Shown here piece after piece: positions 42,049-52,013 of a stretch of 64,000 nucleotides of DNA. The translations under genes and the position numbers were made by a program. The stretch spans positions 1,116,001 through 1,180,000 of the forward strand of contig OX337236.1 in assembly GCA_946965045.2 (NCBI GenBank), in the 5' to 3' direction. Position 1 is the first letter of the stretch. Every line of letters begins with the position of its first letter. The stretch comes from Epithemia pelagica (lineage: Eukaryota > Bacillariophyta > Bacillariophyceae > Surirellales > Surirellaceae). A model generated the notes under the pieces. That model worked only from the letters and a program-made list of their open reading frames with translations. It was not told where the DNA came from and searched no databases.

Positions 42049-42757
42049 ATTGTTTAGTCTCTACTTTTTACGTATGAATTTAATTCCAGTCTCATGCGCC
42101 CACCTTCTCATCTTTAACTAGGAAAGGCGAGGAACAAAACCCGACTTTTCCGTATTTGTCTTCAAGAATTCATCACAAGTTCCTGGTAGAGGTGGGTCTC
42201 GAGGACAGGTTACGCTCCATTAGAAATCAAACCCAAAGCACTTACCTTGAGCAATCGAAAGAGAAATGGGTAGAAAGCAATTGCGAACAGTCATTTTGAC
42301 CAACTCCTTATGACCAACTCCTAAAAGGAAACTTTCGGTCGAGGGAAAAAGAGCACTATTACATGGCATGCTTGTGTCTTGCACTGTCCTTCATTCTATG
42401 ACTCGCCATTGTCGTTGGAGTAGTTTTGAAGAGCTAGGTAGAGGACTCCACAAGGAGATGGCGAAGGGTAGCTGGTAGCTGGTGGACCACGGACAGAAAT
42501 AACAGAGACAGAAGAGAATGACGTGGAATGCTGGCCATGGCCAGTGGTTTGGGAAGTTCTCCTGCACCAATGGTATTCTCATGTTTAAATTTTTAAAATG
42601 ATGGACACTGATGTCACAAGGTGCGATCGAGGGCAATACTAAATCTGTAAGACGGAACATCAATCGCAATTTCTGTTGGAATGAAGGATTCTGCAGAGAG
42701 GTAGAGGTACGTGAGGAATCATCGACACAACAGAGCAATAATTATTGATGGATCTAC
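42049..42757. other. Intergenic DNA between DUF1664-like and PNGase genes
   Basis: It presumably holds the 3' UTR of the upstream gene and the promoter of the next. I see no RNA gene or repeat. Confidence 0.45.
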
Positions 42758-45322
42758 ATGATCTCTATTGTCGTCTTCCCTATTTCTCGACTGACAATCG
42801 AGACCACCATGAGTACTCGCCACCATCAGATGTCGAGAAAACCAGAATCTGAAGATGAACCATGTGATCTCAGGATGACCATGGCAAAACGAGGGAAGGG
42901 ACCACATCGTTGGTTTGAAGTTGTCTGCTGCGTATTATTGCTCGGCAACGTACGCCACAAAGCTCATGCCGTCAGCAACAGCAACTACAAGATCCTACAT
43001 CAGCACTCTCCTTCTCGTATGGATCCATTCTCTGTCTCACTTCATGGGCCCTTGATGGTCACAGCATTCAACTCTCAAGCCATACGACACAGTCGTCGTC
43101 AACGAAACGAACAGTGGTTTGACACCATGTCAGATCGTGAGAGGAGTTGCTCCTCCTTCGTTCAATGCTGGGCAAAAACGTGGAGCGAATACGACGAAGC
43201 GAAAGACCATGTTACCAGACATCGACGATCCATGAACAATCCTTCCCAGCGTCAATCATTTTTGTTCCCGCGTGCAGTTGCGTTAGGTGCCATACCGTCT
43301 TCTTCTTCCGCCTCCTCCTCCGCGTCTTTCTTTCAACGAAGCAGCAGCTCCAAGCGAAGCACTAGTTCGAGTGGCTCATCATCTCAGTCATTAGATGGCT
43401 TGAATCATAATCGAACATCGGTCAAGGGTGGTGGTTGGCGACGATTCTTATCCTGGACGTCCTTTCTTCACGTGGGAAATCGTGCGACACGAACCGCAAC
43501 CGCAGCCCATCCATCCCTCATTGAACCAATCGCCAAAGAACGAGGGCGCAACCAAAAACAGCCCAACACGGTTGCAGGATGGCGGACAACATCAGCTACT
43601 GATACTGTTGTAACAACGGATCAAAATCAATCACTTTCTGCTTTCCCATCTTCCACTTCTCTATCACCGTCCTCAGAAACAACTGACTCGGTCCACCTCA
43701 AGTTAAATGGCAACGGCACCTGCGACGAGGAAGATGCTCGAAATGGAGGCCCCGAGATGGAGATGGAAAAGAATGTGACGACAATTAAGGTACATTCGTA
43801 CATTCATCCTCAAACAGGAAAAACGTGGAAAGCTGTCAATACTCCCAAGACAAAGTTTCTTGCTTTTCTGGAGTACAACAAGTTGTTATCAGGAAGACGG
43901 CGGTCATCCCAACAAAATAGCACAAAACCGGAGCCGATCATATTGACCAAGGAATTTCAATTTACGAACCCGAGTAGTCACAATGATGAGGTCGACAACC
44001 CAGTCTACTATCGCCGTATTGCTCTGGAACAAGAGAAACAGGAACGGTTGCGTGTCGAATGGCGCAAATTATGGAAGCAAGGACGTCTCTTGACGGATCG
44101 TACCGAGTTCTTGGCTGTTTATCCCAGCGACACTCACAAACATCGTGGCCAGAAACGCAGGGGTCTTCCGACACGAAGCAACCGAAACGGTACCGCCGTG
44201 AAACGAGGTGGCTTTACCGATCTCTTGCACTTGTATTGTGAACGATTGGTTGCAGTGTTGGAAGATGAACTAAACGACGAAAAGAAAGATCTGCACGAAA
44301 TACCAACAACGAATACCAACAAGCAACAGCATGACCCACGAAGAATGTGGCTTACCAGTGGACCCTCGCTTCTTACCACGTCTTCGACTTCTGTACAGGT
44401 GGCACCTCAGAAAACCTCCAGTGCACTTTTGTCTTGGCTAGAGGAGCACTATGGCAGCGAAGCAACAAAAAGTCTCATGGCTCAGAATTTGCACTCCTTA
44501 CCCGAAGCGCAACAGCTGGCAACATTCAAGCACTTTTTGGAATGGTTCCGAAGTTACTTTCCATATTATTACGATCGCTGCGGTGTCTGTGGAGCATCAA
44601 TCAAAGAAGATCTGGCAGCACATCCTCTGCCAACACCAACAACAACGGAAGCGAATGAGGAAGACGAAGAAACTTCGCCACAAGGCCCTCAACAGCAGAC
44701 CTTTGTCGGATACATCTATCCAGGTCGCGATGAATTGGAAGGCAAGGCGAGTCGGACTGAACTTTATCAATGTCACAAATGTCATGAGTTTACGCGCTTT
44801 CCTCGATTCAATTCGGCTTGGCATGTCATGGAGAGTCGGCGGGGACGTTGTGGCGAATACAGCATGCTGTTGTTCCGGTTTTTGCGCGTGCTCGGTCACG
44901 AAGCAAGATGGGTCGTCGATTGGGCTGACCACGTGTGGGCTGAAGTCTTTGTCTACAAGAACGGACACGATGCCGAAACTAGAGATCCAGCAGGTCGTTG
45001 GGTTCATTTGGATCCCTGTGAAGCAGCTGTGGATGAGAATTTGATCTATCAAGGGTGGGGAAAGAAACAAACCTACATTGTGGCTTTTTATGCGCCAAAC
45101 CAAAGGCACGGGTCTTTGGACGTTCCATCATCCTCCATACTTCATGAGTTCCCTCTCATTGAAGATGTTACGTCCACATATACCAGCGATGATGCTTCTA
45201 CGATTCAGCAGCGCCGCGATGAATCGCCCGAACAAGTTCGTACCTCGGTGGAACAAGCACTAGAGCACTTGCAAACGCACCGTGGACCTATCGCACGTGC
45301 AAGACATTCCGACAAGAATTAG
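42758..45322 (+). CDS. PNG1: Peptide:N-glycanase (transglutaminase-fold deglycosylase)
   Basis: 854 residues from ATG to TAG. The first 550 or so residues are Ser/Arg-rich and mostly low complexity, with a hydrophobic stretch near 55-72. The core begins near 560. Zinc-binding pairs are C608/C611 (CGVCG) and C672/C675 (CHKCH). The catalytic triad is C698 in GRCGEYS, H725 in WADHVWAEV and D752 in VHLDPCEA, all in the spacing of the Png1/NGLY1 family. The enzyme removes N-glycans from misfolded glycoproteins exported from the ER before proteasomal degradation. The long N-terminal extension is unusual; yeast Png1 is much shorter. The frame probably continues through a one-base shift into 45282-45725. 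Confidence 0.88.
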   Translation: MISIVVFPISRLTIETTMSTRHHQMSRKPESEDEPCDLRMTMAKRGKGPHRWFEVVCCVLLLGNVRHKAHAVSNSNYKILHQHSPSRMDPFSVSLHGPLMVTAFNSQAIRHSRRQRNEQWFDTMSDRERSCSSFVQCWAKTWSEYDEAKDHVTRHRRSMNNPSQRQSFLFPRAVALGAIPSSSSASSSASFFQRSSSSKRSTSSSGSSSQSLDGLNHNRTSVKGGGWRRFLSWTSFLHVGNRATRTATAAHPSLIEPIAKERGRNQKQPNTVAGWRTTSATDTVVTTDQNQSLSAFPSSTSLSPSSETTDSVHLKLNGNGTCDEEDARNGGPEMEMEKNVTTIKVHSYIHPQTGKTWKAVNTPKTKFLAFLEYNKLLSGRRRSSQQNSTKPEPIILTKEFQFTNPSSHNDEVDNPVYYRRIALEQEKQERLRVEWRKLWKQGRLLTDRTEFLAVYPSDTHKHRGQKRRGLPTRSNRNGTAVKRGGFTDLLHLYCERLVAVLEDELNDEKKDLHEIPTTNTNKQQHDPRRMWLTSGPSLLTTSSTSVQVAPQKTSSALLSWLEEHYGSEATKSLMAQNLHSLPEAQQLATFKHFLEWFRSYFPYYYDRCGVCGASIKEDLAAHPLPTPTTTEANEEDEETSPQGPQQQTFVGYIYPGRDELEGKASRTELYQCHKCHEFTRFPRFNSAWHVMESRRGRCGEYSMLLFRFLRVLGHEARWVVDWADHVWAEVFVYKNGHDAETRDPAGRWVHLDPCEAAVDENLIYQGWGKKQTYIVAFYAPNQRHGSLDVPSSSILHEFPLIEDVTSTYTSDDASTIQQRRDESPEQVRTSVEQALEHLQTHRGPIARARHSDKN

Positions 45323-45725
45323 GGCCGAACGGTATTTGCGAATCCTCAAAGCTGTCGAAGAACTGGTGCATTTATACGACTTGATGATTGACGTACATCC
45401 GCAGTTGAGAAGTCGTTGGGTGATTGGTCATAATGGTCTTGATGAAACTGAAATGTATCAGATCAACCCCGACAAAATGTTTTTCTTATGTCGAGACGAG
45501 GATGTCTTATTGTATGCCAAGGACGAGGATTTTCGGATCGACGTGAATCAAGCGTTTGAAGCACGGGGACAGAGCACGGACTGGGGAGAGTCACACTTGG
45601 TAGTCAAGGTTACGGGAGAAAATGATGAAATAGAGAAATATGCAACATTCACCCACTTGGATGTGATTGTTCCTGGTCCTCCTCCTTCGAAAAAAGCCAA
45701 ATCAGTCCTTCATGGTAGTAAGTAA
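45282..45725 (+). other. Probable C-terminal continuation of the PNGase gene in another frame
   Basis: A frame that overlaps the end of the PNGase frame without its own ATG there continues to TAA at 45723-45725. It encodes about 130 protein-like residues (YLRILKAVEELVHLYDLMID, HLVVKVTGENDEIEKYATFT) and a basic tail (PPPSKKAKS). The likely explanation is a one-base indel near 45290-45320 or a short, unrecognised intron. The domain is not identified. Confidence 0.5.
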
Positions 45726-47831
45726 AGGGAGCGTATTGTAGATCCGTTCATACGTGACAAATCACAGTCGATAAAGAGTTGTTGTAGCCCCTTGGTCGAA
45801 AAGGATGATTGACGTCCGTATTACATCACTGGGTTTATACTACCAGAGTAGTATTTGAGTGATACAATCCTATAATCGGCAATTTAGCTCTAGGCATGGA
45901 TGCCGTCGTTTGATTGTAATGCAACACCAGTACGAGCCAAAACACACAACAATATCAAGTCTGCCAATTCCGTGTTGCAAGTGAAGCGCGATTCATGAAG
46001 GGAGGTTGTGTATGTCTGCTCATGTTCATTGCCTCATTGCCAAAAGGATCACGAATCTCCAAATACTCCAGAGAGTTGAGATCTGTTCCATTACTCAAGC
46101 CTCCCGACAGCAAACATGCGATGGCCAATGACAGCACTAGCACAACAATGCCAAGGAATTGACCTCAGAGCTTCGTCTTTCTCCTCAGAAAATATGAAAA
46201 TGGACTTCGAACGATATGGACTGAATATTCTGGACCTTTCACACCAAAACCGGGCAACGACGGACGGACCTCTACGGCGGCGATTTCAATCATGGTATCC
46301 TTCAGTTCCAAAACCATCCACGAAAAAAACGCCACCCGCTGTCAATCCCATTTCGAGGGAAGCTGATCGCACATGGTTGTAGAAGCCCTCCGACCCTTCT
46401 ATCGAGATCACTTGAAATTAGCACCCACGATAGCAAAATCATCCACCCAACCTGGGGAAGCCACAAGAACAATCATATAGATGCAACTGGCGCAAATACC
46501 TCAGGGGAGACCGGGGCGCTTTGTCCACTCTTGAAGACCATCCCAATCAAGCAGGAAAGGCTTCTCGTACGTTTCCACCAATGATCTGTCTCTGGCCGAT
46601 TGCTGCGTCTCCTCTGTTTTTTCACTTCTTCTTCCACATTGGCTTGCACTCTATAGTTCCACATTGAGACTGAGACTTTTTGGTTCTCTCTCGGTGAGCT
46701 CATATGTATCAATCATAAGCCTCCTCACTGTGTGGCACGAGCAATGTCGCAACTCGACAACTCGTTGCGACAAAGTGTCATTGGTTATGGTAGAATGCTA
46801 GTTTCTTGCTCCATTTCGTAGCAGCATTGCAGTCCTCGTCCTTGTGGTTGTGGTGGTTGTGAATGCGGCTATATGGTTTTGTTTTGTTTTGGTTCGAGGA
46901 TGATTCGTGTATAGATTCATGGCAGCGTTTCGGGCTGGGTATCTCATCCTCACGTATTATTGTATATATTGTTTTGGGGACTATCATTCTCCCGTGGTAC
47001 CAAAAAAAGGACCATTCCTCTTGCGCAAATCATTCGTCCTGCCGGTTGGATGAGAGTGCTGTTCCGTATACTATTATATACTGTGAAGGGTGCACCGAGT
47101 GAGTGTGTCTGGAAGAATGACACCGTCACTCGATCATCATCATCATTCTTGACACAACCAACACACTGGAGACGTGTGCCAATGTGTGTGGGCCTTCGTT
47201 TTGTCCTTGTCGTTGTGGGTCGTCATGGTGATTAGACGACGAGAAAGGATGTGGATCTTCTGATCCGTGACACAGAGATGCGCGGTGTCGGGAGACCGGA
47301 TCGAGTGGCGAGTATACAATAGTCGCGAAAGTACTTCTGGGACTCGGGACTCGCATGCCAACCAGATGGACCATGGACGAGAAACTGTATAACACGGAGT
47401 GTATGAATGTGATGCGGACTGTACAAAGGCATCCAACCCTAGGCGTTGAGAAACCCACAAGAACTCCCACTGCAATGCCCCGGTCATCCCTATCCATAAT
47501 CCGTACTCCTACGAACATCCGTAGAACTACCTAGGTAGGTAGGTAAGTTACCGGTAATTACCGGGAGTCTATTCGGACCCAAGCGCCATGCACCTTGCTA
47601 AAAGAAATGATGTCGAAGCAAGAAACTTTCAATCCTAAATCCTAATGCCAAGTATAGCAAGTAATTCAAGTGATTTATACATTTATCTTGTCGCTGTTGT
47701 TTGTCCAATGACCTTCCGTCGAAAGAAAGGACCACTTTCATTCACCTCAGGTTTAAGAATCAAAGATAATTCATAGAATACTCTTCTAAGCAAGCAAGTC
47801 TGCGAATCTGGCACGCTGGTAAGATCTTCCT
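45726..47831. other. Long intergenic region
   Basis: No convincing gene. A minus-strand frame at 45955-46165 starts with a strong hydrophobic segment (GIVVLVLSLAIACLLSGGL) and could be an exon of a small membrane protein, but it has no clear start. A GTAGGTAGGTAGGT-like microsatellite lies near 47530-47546. Confidence 0.45.
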
Positions 47832-47886
47832 ATGGTCGTCCAATGCATGCGGAGCGTACCCATTAAATGCATTTTCATTCACATCT
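47832..47886 (-). promoter_or_regulatory. Possible SECIS hairpin in 3' UTR
   Basis: On the minus strand, about 100 bases after the UAG at 47988, an ATGA is followed by AATGCAT, an AA-containing loop, ATGCATT and then a GA. The 7-bp stem is perfect and the order ATGA - stem - AA - stem - GA matches the layout of eukaryotic SECIS elements. The stem is short and the 3' side of the quartet is not textbook, so this needs a covariance test. Confidence 0.35.
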
Positions 47887-47987
47887 GAATCATCACCATA
47901 CGTGTTGTCTCACAAATCTGTCTTTTTATTGGGCATCGCTCCTAAAGAAGAACAATGATAGTCAAAAGAAACCCCACAGAGTTTCTT

Positions 47988-48986
47988 CTACGGTGCCGTA
48001 GAGGGAATGTGGCCATCGTAGAGTGCATCAAAGGTGGATGCATGGGACGTGAACGCCTTCGCCAGTGCTTGTGCCACAGCATTCAGTTCCCGTTTGTCCA
48101 ACCGTCAGCAATCACTTCCGACCACGTTAGCTCCGTCAGTCGGTTCTGGCCCCAATACCTTACGACCCAAATCAAGAATGCGTTCATGGTCGTTGAAGTG
48201 TGAGGTGAGCGCCGAAAATTCCGACTTTTGGCCCGCCGACCCCGATGACTGATAGTATGCCTCGAGGAGCTTCTCTTCATGAGCAAAATGAGCTTCCAGC
48301 ACGTGCAAGGCCTCGCTCAAGGACTTTGTCGATGGGAACTGTAACAAGGCGTTGAGTTTTTCGGTGCATTCTTCGTGTTCATGGTCCATGCTGTCCACGC
48401 CCACTGAAGGAGGAGGCTCTACCTTGGACAGACTGTCATCATGTTTCTCTTCTGATGCATTTCTGTTATTATTTTCCGACTTTTGGGTGAGTTCTGAATT
48501 TCCGGGATTCGTTGGCCAAAGCATGGTAGCTAGCAATTCTTGAACATGTCGAAATGCGTCTTCTCCATACTGTAGAAAGGCTCTTGTTTTACGGCTTACA
48601 AAGCATCCATTTTGGTCCACCACAATGAAACCGGAACATCCCAATTGTCCATATCCCACAGGCATGTAAGGACGACCAGGGATGTAGGCATTTATGGCAT
48701 GCTCAAATTGAAACATGCGTTGAAACATATAGGCCGTTTGCCTGGACTCGACGCAAACACAGAGGAACTGAACTTGGTCTCGACCGTAGGCTTCCGCCCA
48801 AATCTCCATTTGTGCCGCACAAGGGCGGCACCCGCCTCATCCTCCGTCGTAGAAATGAATGACACTGGGTTTCTGGGCCGTCCGCAAAAAATGGCCGCTC
48901 GGAAAGAGTTCACTCTCCCGTCCGTTCGATTCGTTGATTACATGGACATAGAAGTCACCGACTGGCTCGCCCACCGAACTCGTCAT
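47988..48986 (-). CDS. Thioredoxin-fold / hemerythrin fusion, candidate selenoprotein with two in-frame UGA
   Basis: From the ATG at 48984-48986 (an in-frame TGA lies 18 bases upstream) a frame of 332 codons runs to TAG at 47988-47990. It is interrupted only by TGA at 48837-48839 (codon 50) and TGA at 48105-48107 (codon 294). Residues 1-155 are thioredoxin/peroxiredoxin-like: VIHFYDGG, then UGA, then GGCRPCAAQME, giving both U-x2-C and C-x2-C; later LGCSGFIVVDQNG. Residues about 200-325 form a hemerythrin domain: DHEH (201-204), H233/E237 in HFAHEE, H263/H267 in HFNDH, and H315/D320 in SHASTFD. That last ligand pair lies after the second UGA, so reading through it is needed for a complete diiron site. 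UGA is a normal stop in the neighbouring gene at 49620, so the code is not reassigned. Alternatives are point errors or a pseudogene. Confidence 0.65.
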
Positions 48987-49619
48987 GGTAAGCCAGTGGG
49001 ATCAAAACAGCCCGGATTCCCACAAGTTATGAGGCAATGACCAGTTTCTCTGTCGTTTTGGTTTTGGAGCAATGGACAGGTCTCTCTTGGAGGGAAACAA
49101 AGAGCCTTTCGGAAACAAATAGCCACAACAAGTCTCGAGGCCATAAATCATGCGTGAAGCAGACAGACGTCATGGGTTTATGCGTAGACTCTCTAGAGCT
49201 AGGGCAGTAGGAGTAGCTTGAACGCTTGTTAATGACAATATGGAATTAGACGAGAGGATAACTAACTTGTACTCCTACTCCTAGTAGCTTGTGGATGGAT
49301 CGACCATGACAACGTTAACCTGTCTAGTCGACCTGACAATCTCACTTGTTTCGTCTTCGTGACGTTTTTACTGCGTTGAACAACAGCGATTTCTCGTTCA
49401 TTGCAGTCTTTAAACATGTTAAGGCTCAGACTAAGCGTAGTGACCGTGTGCCGTCTTTCGATGCAACGTTGTGACTATCATTAGACTAGGTAAATTAATA
49501 CTGTGCGCTATCGGATTAATCCTTCTAGAGTCATATTGTATTCCGACCTCCAATAGTCTCTCTCCAAAAGTCACGGACCTCCACCAGTCTCTCTCCAAAA
49601 GTCACTAAACCGGACTACG
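48987..49619. other. Intergenic DNA
   Basis: It lies between two minus-strand genes. It contains CTAGAGCTAGG and ACTCCTAG motifs near 49190-49290 and two tandem copies of a unit with core AGTCTCTCTCCAAAAGTCAC near 49545-49608. I see no gene. Confidence 0.5.
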
Positions 49620-52013
49620 TCATTTCTTGACGTACTCCATAAACATGGCTCCAGTATCGGTATTTTGGAATCGCCGTTCTGCTTTGTATTTCTTTCCATC
49701 CAGAACATCGTCTACTGCTCCAGCGACATTGTGCACAATGCACCAGTCGAGAAATTGTCCTCTCGGGCCAAGTTCAACAACAACATCAAACGTTGGTTCA
49801 CTTCGACGTTGAGTCTTGGTCTTACTCACACTACCACCAGGTGGTCCACTTTCGCTGCCACGGTTCATCTTACGTTTCGCTTCCTCCTTCGCCATTTCAT
49901 CTCCCATGGTCACTGTCTCTAAACCTCCGATCAAACCATTTAGCTCCTTGTTCCCTATGAGCTTGCGCAGATCTCCATGTGCGCTAGCAATGATGCGCAC
50001 CCCTCGTTGTCGTACAGTACGAGCTGCCTCGACCTCCTTGGGTCGGCCAATCTCGTCAATTACCATACAGGATGGCGTATGATTCTGGACACATTCAACC
50101 ATTACTTTGCTCTGTTTTTCCAGAGATTCTACCATCATGCGGCGGGCCAAACCGATACTCTTGTGGGGCTGAACTCCATCACCACCAATCTCGTTCGACG
50201 TATCGACAACCACTACATTTTCTTCAACAGCAAGCAACCGAGTTACTTCGCGAACAACCGTTGTCTTACCAGAGCCCGGTACTCCAACAAACAGCATCGA
50301 TTTCGATGATCCGAGGACAATATCCATACTTCGTCCGATACGGATGGTCAATCCAGTAATTGAATTGTCACGAGCTCGCATCACAGAAAAACGGTGCATT
50401 TTCCCATTTAACCCAGCACGATTGTCGTGACCAATCTCACCGAGATGATCTATGACAGATTGAATATCTTCGTCCGTCGCTACAACGTATGGATCTGTGC
50501 AAAGAAATTGGCGTTTTCCAGATACCCAGCATTGAGGCCTTCGAGCGACATCAATTACGATGTCTCTAATGTTTGGGACATCTATCCATCTGTCATCATG
50601 TGTGTTACAGCTTGTTTCTTTCGTCGATCCATTCTTTGGAAACCTTTCTTGGAAACTGTCTGGTAGGACGTTGATAACGTCCTCGGTTTCACTTGCGACT
50701 ACGTGGACACTGCCAAAAACGCCTTTTGCCGGATTCTGGAGGCGTAGTAACTCTGCTGATACCATTCGGTAGTTTTGGGAGCGATCAAAACAAATCGAAC
50801 GTGATCCGTCGTTGGCCACGGCGCTACGGGCTCTTTCTTCAGAAGCCTTTTTGAGCAATGATAAATGAGCAAACGCTTCGTCGTCTTCTATCACTTTGAA
50901 CGCACGAACAAGACAGGATGCTTCCAATGCAGAATACTCGAGCTGGGAGCTCGGTAGCGGTCTTTTGGACCAGAAGTCGGAGCAGCCATCCATCCGACTG
51001 TGCATAAAGCCCTTCGAAGGATGTAAGGGGACTCCAAGCTTCTCCATTGCATAGTCGAAGCCTGCATTGAAACGGTCAAAGTGATGTTCCATGAACAGCT
51101 GAGTATCAAATACGTTAGTAAGGCGAACATAACCCAGAGTCTCAAGCGCAACGGCGTCTCTGTGAAGATCATGAACAACCTTGACAATGTGTCGGGACGT
51201 AAGCAATGGACGCAATGATTGGCAAAGAACACTCGCCCCGATAAGTTGGGCGTCAAACACATAAACCTTGGACGAGTGCCCAATTTGAACCAGTTCCAGC
51301 GATCCCGGAATTCCTTCACAATCAAGCGCCACGAACGAATGTACCCGGTATTCCGCAGAAAATATTGGGTTCGACCGCATGATCTCTTCCAGGATCTCGG
51401 CTGACTTTACATAGAGGCAGGTAGTCCCATCCGGTAGTTTCCATTTATCCTGACTGGAAAACTCCCACTCATCATGAGGTACGAGTTCAGGCGATGCTAT
51501 TGTTCTGGGAGTGCTTTCTGTAGCGATACCACGTGATGAAGAGTCCTTTGTTTTCTGCTTTGTCGTTCTATCAAGATCTCGAAGTCGATCGGTATTCCAC
51601 TCCAACAGGCCTTTGTTCACTGAGACATACCCGAAGTAAAGAATATCGGCAAGAAAAACTTCAAAATTGAAGTTTGCATGGAGTTCACTTAGCATCCTCC
51701 TAGTGGTACCTTGAAGTTCTTTCTTCTTTTCAGGGAGCGGAAGTCGGGCGTTGTTAAAGATGCAAAGAATCGATGTACGCATTGGCTCCTGTATCGGGTG
51801 GTCTTGGTTGGGCGAATGAGGGACAAGCGATACGCGCTCCCTATCACAGACAGAGAGCCGAGTGGATGTCTTCAGAATTGAAAGAATTTGGTTTCTTGCC
51901 TTTCGCGGCCCATTGCAAACGCCGAGCTGTTCCAAAGGCAGGGTTTCGCCTGCGTAGAAGAGAAATGTGACAACTTTTGCGATGACTGTTTCGTCATCGT
52001 CTATCTTTGCCAT
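49620..52013 (-). CDS. 3'-5' exonuclease fused to Ycf45/SpoIIIAA-type AAA ATPase
   Basis: 797 residues from the ATG at 52011-52013 to TGA at 49620. A DnaQ/RNase D-type exonuclease lies at about 225-400: D-x-E in FVALDCEGIPG, an Asp in VVHDLHRDA, and LEYSALEAS where DEDDy enzymes normally have Y-x3-D, so the last acid is Glu here. An ATPase domain lies at about 555-700, with Walker A GVPGSGKTT (near 577), an adjacent VVVDTSNEIGG and Walker B CMVIDEIGRP (near 649). These match the Ycf45/SpoIIIAA family, which in plants and algae is associated with nucleic acid binding. The C-terminal tail is charged. The fusion suggests an ATP-driven nuclease acting on structured RNA or DNA, possibly in an organelle (inference). 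No transit peptide is obvious. Confidence 0.82.
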   Translation of the reverse strand: MAKIDDDETVIAKVVTFLFYAGETLPLEQLGVCNGPRKARNQILSILKTSTRLSVCDRERVSLVPHSPNQDHPIQEPMRTSILCIFNNARLPLPEKKKELQGTTRRMLSELHANFNFEVFLADILYFGYVSVNKGLLEWNTDRLRDLDRTTKQKTKDSSSRGIATESTPRTIASPELVPHDEWEFSSQDKWKLPDGTTCLYVKSAEILEEIMRSNPIFSAEYRVHSFVALDCEGIPGSLELVQIGHSSKVYVFDAQLIGASVLCQSLRPLLTSRHIVKVVHDLHRDAVALETLGYVRLTNVFDTQLFMEHHFDRFNAGFDYAMEKLGVPLHPSKGFMHSRMDGCSDFWSKRPLPSSQLEYSALEASCLVRAFKVIEDDEAFAHLSLLKKASEERARSAVANDGSRSICFDRSQNYRMVSAELLRLQNPAKGVFGSVHVVASETEDVINVLPDSFQERFPKNGSTKETSCNTHDDRWIDVPNIRDIVIDVARRPQCWVSGKRQFLCTDPYVVATDEDIQSVIDHLGEIGHDNRAGLNGKMHRFSVMRARDNSITGLTIRIGRSMDIVLGSSKSMLFVGVPGSGKTTVVREVTRLLAVEENVVVVDTSNEIGGDGVQPHKSIGLARRMMVESLEKQSKVMVECVQNHTPSCMVIDEIGRPKEVEAARTVRQRGVRIIASAHGDLRKLIGNKELNGLIGGLETVTMGDEMAKEEAKRKMNRGSESGPPGGSVSKTKTQRRSEPTFDVVVELGPRGQFLDWCIVHNVAGAVDDVLDGKKYKAERRFQNTDTGAMFMEYVKK

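Noticed and set aside
46116-46382. Plus-strand 88-codon frame
   Set aside because: No family motif, no signal and no supporting context; composition does not differ from noncoding DNA around it.
48105-48809. Calling only the 234-codon frame starting at MEIWAEAY as the gene
   Set aside because: It would omit CRPC and the thioredoxin beta strand upstream and the last hemerythrin ligands downstream, all in the same frame. The longer 47988-48986 model explains more.
48034-49040. Plus-strand frames opposite the thioredoxin-hemerythrin gene
   Set aside because: The minus strand has domain motifs throughout. The plus frames have none and are mirror frames.
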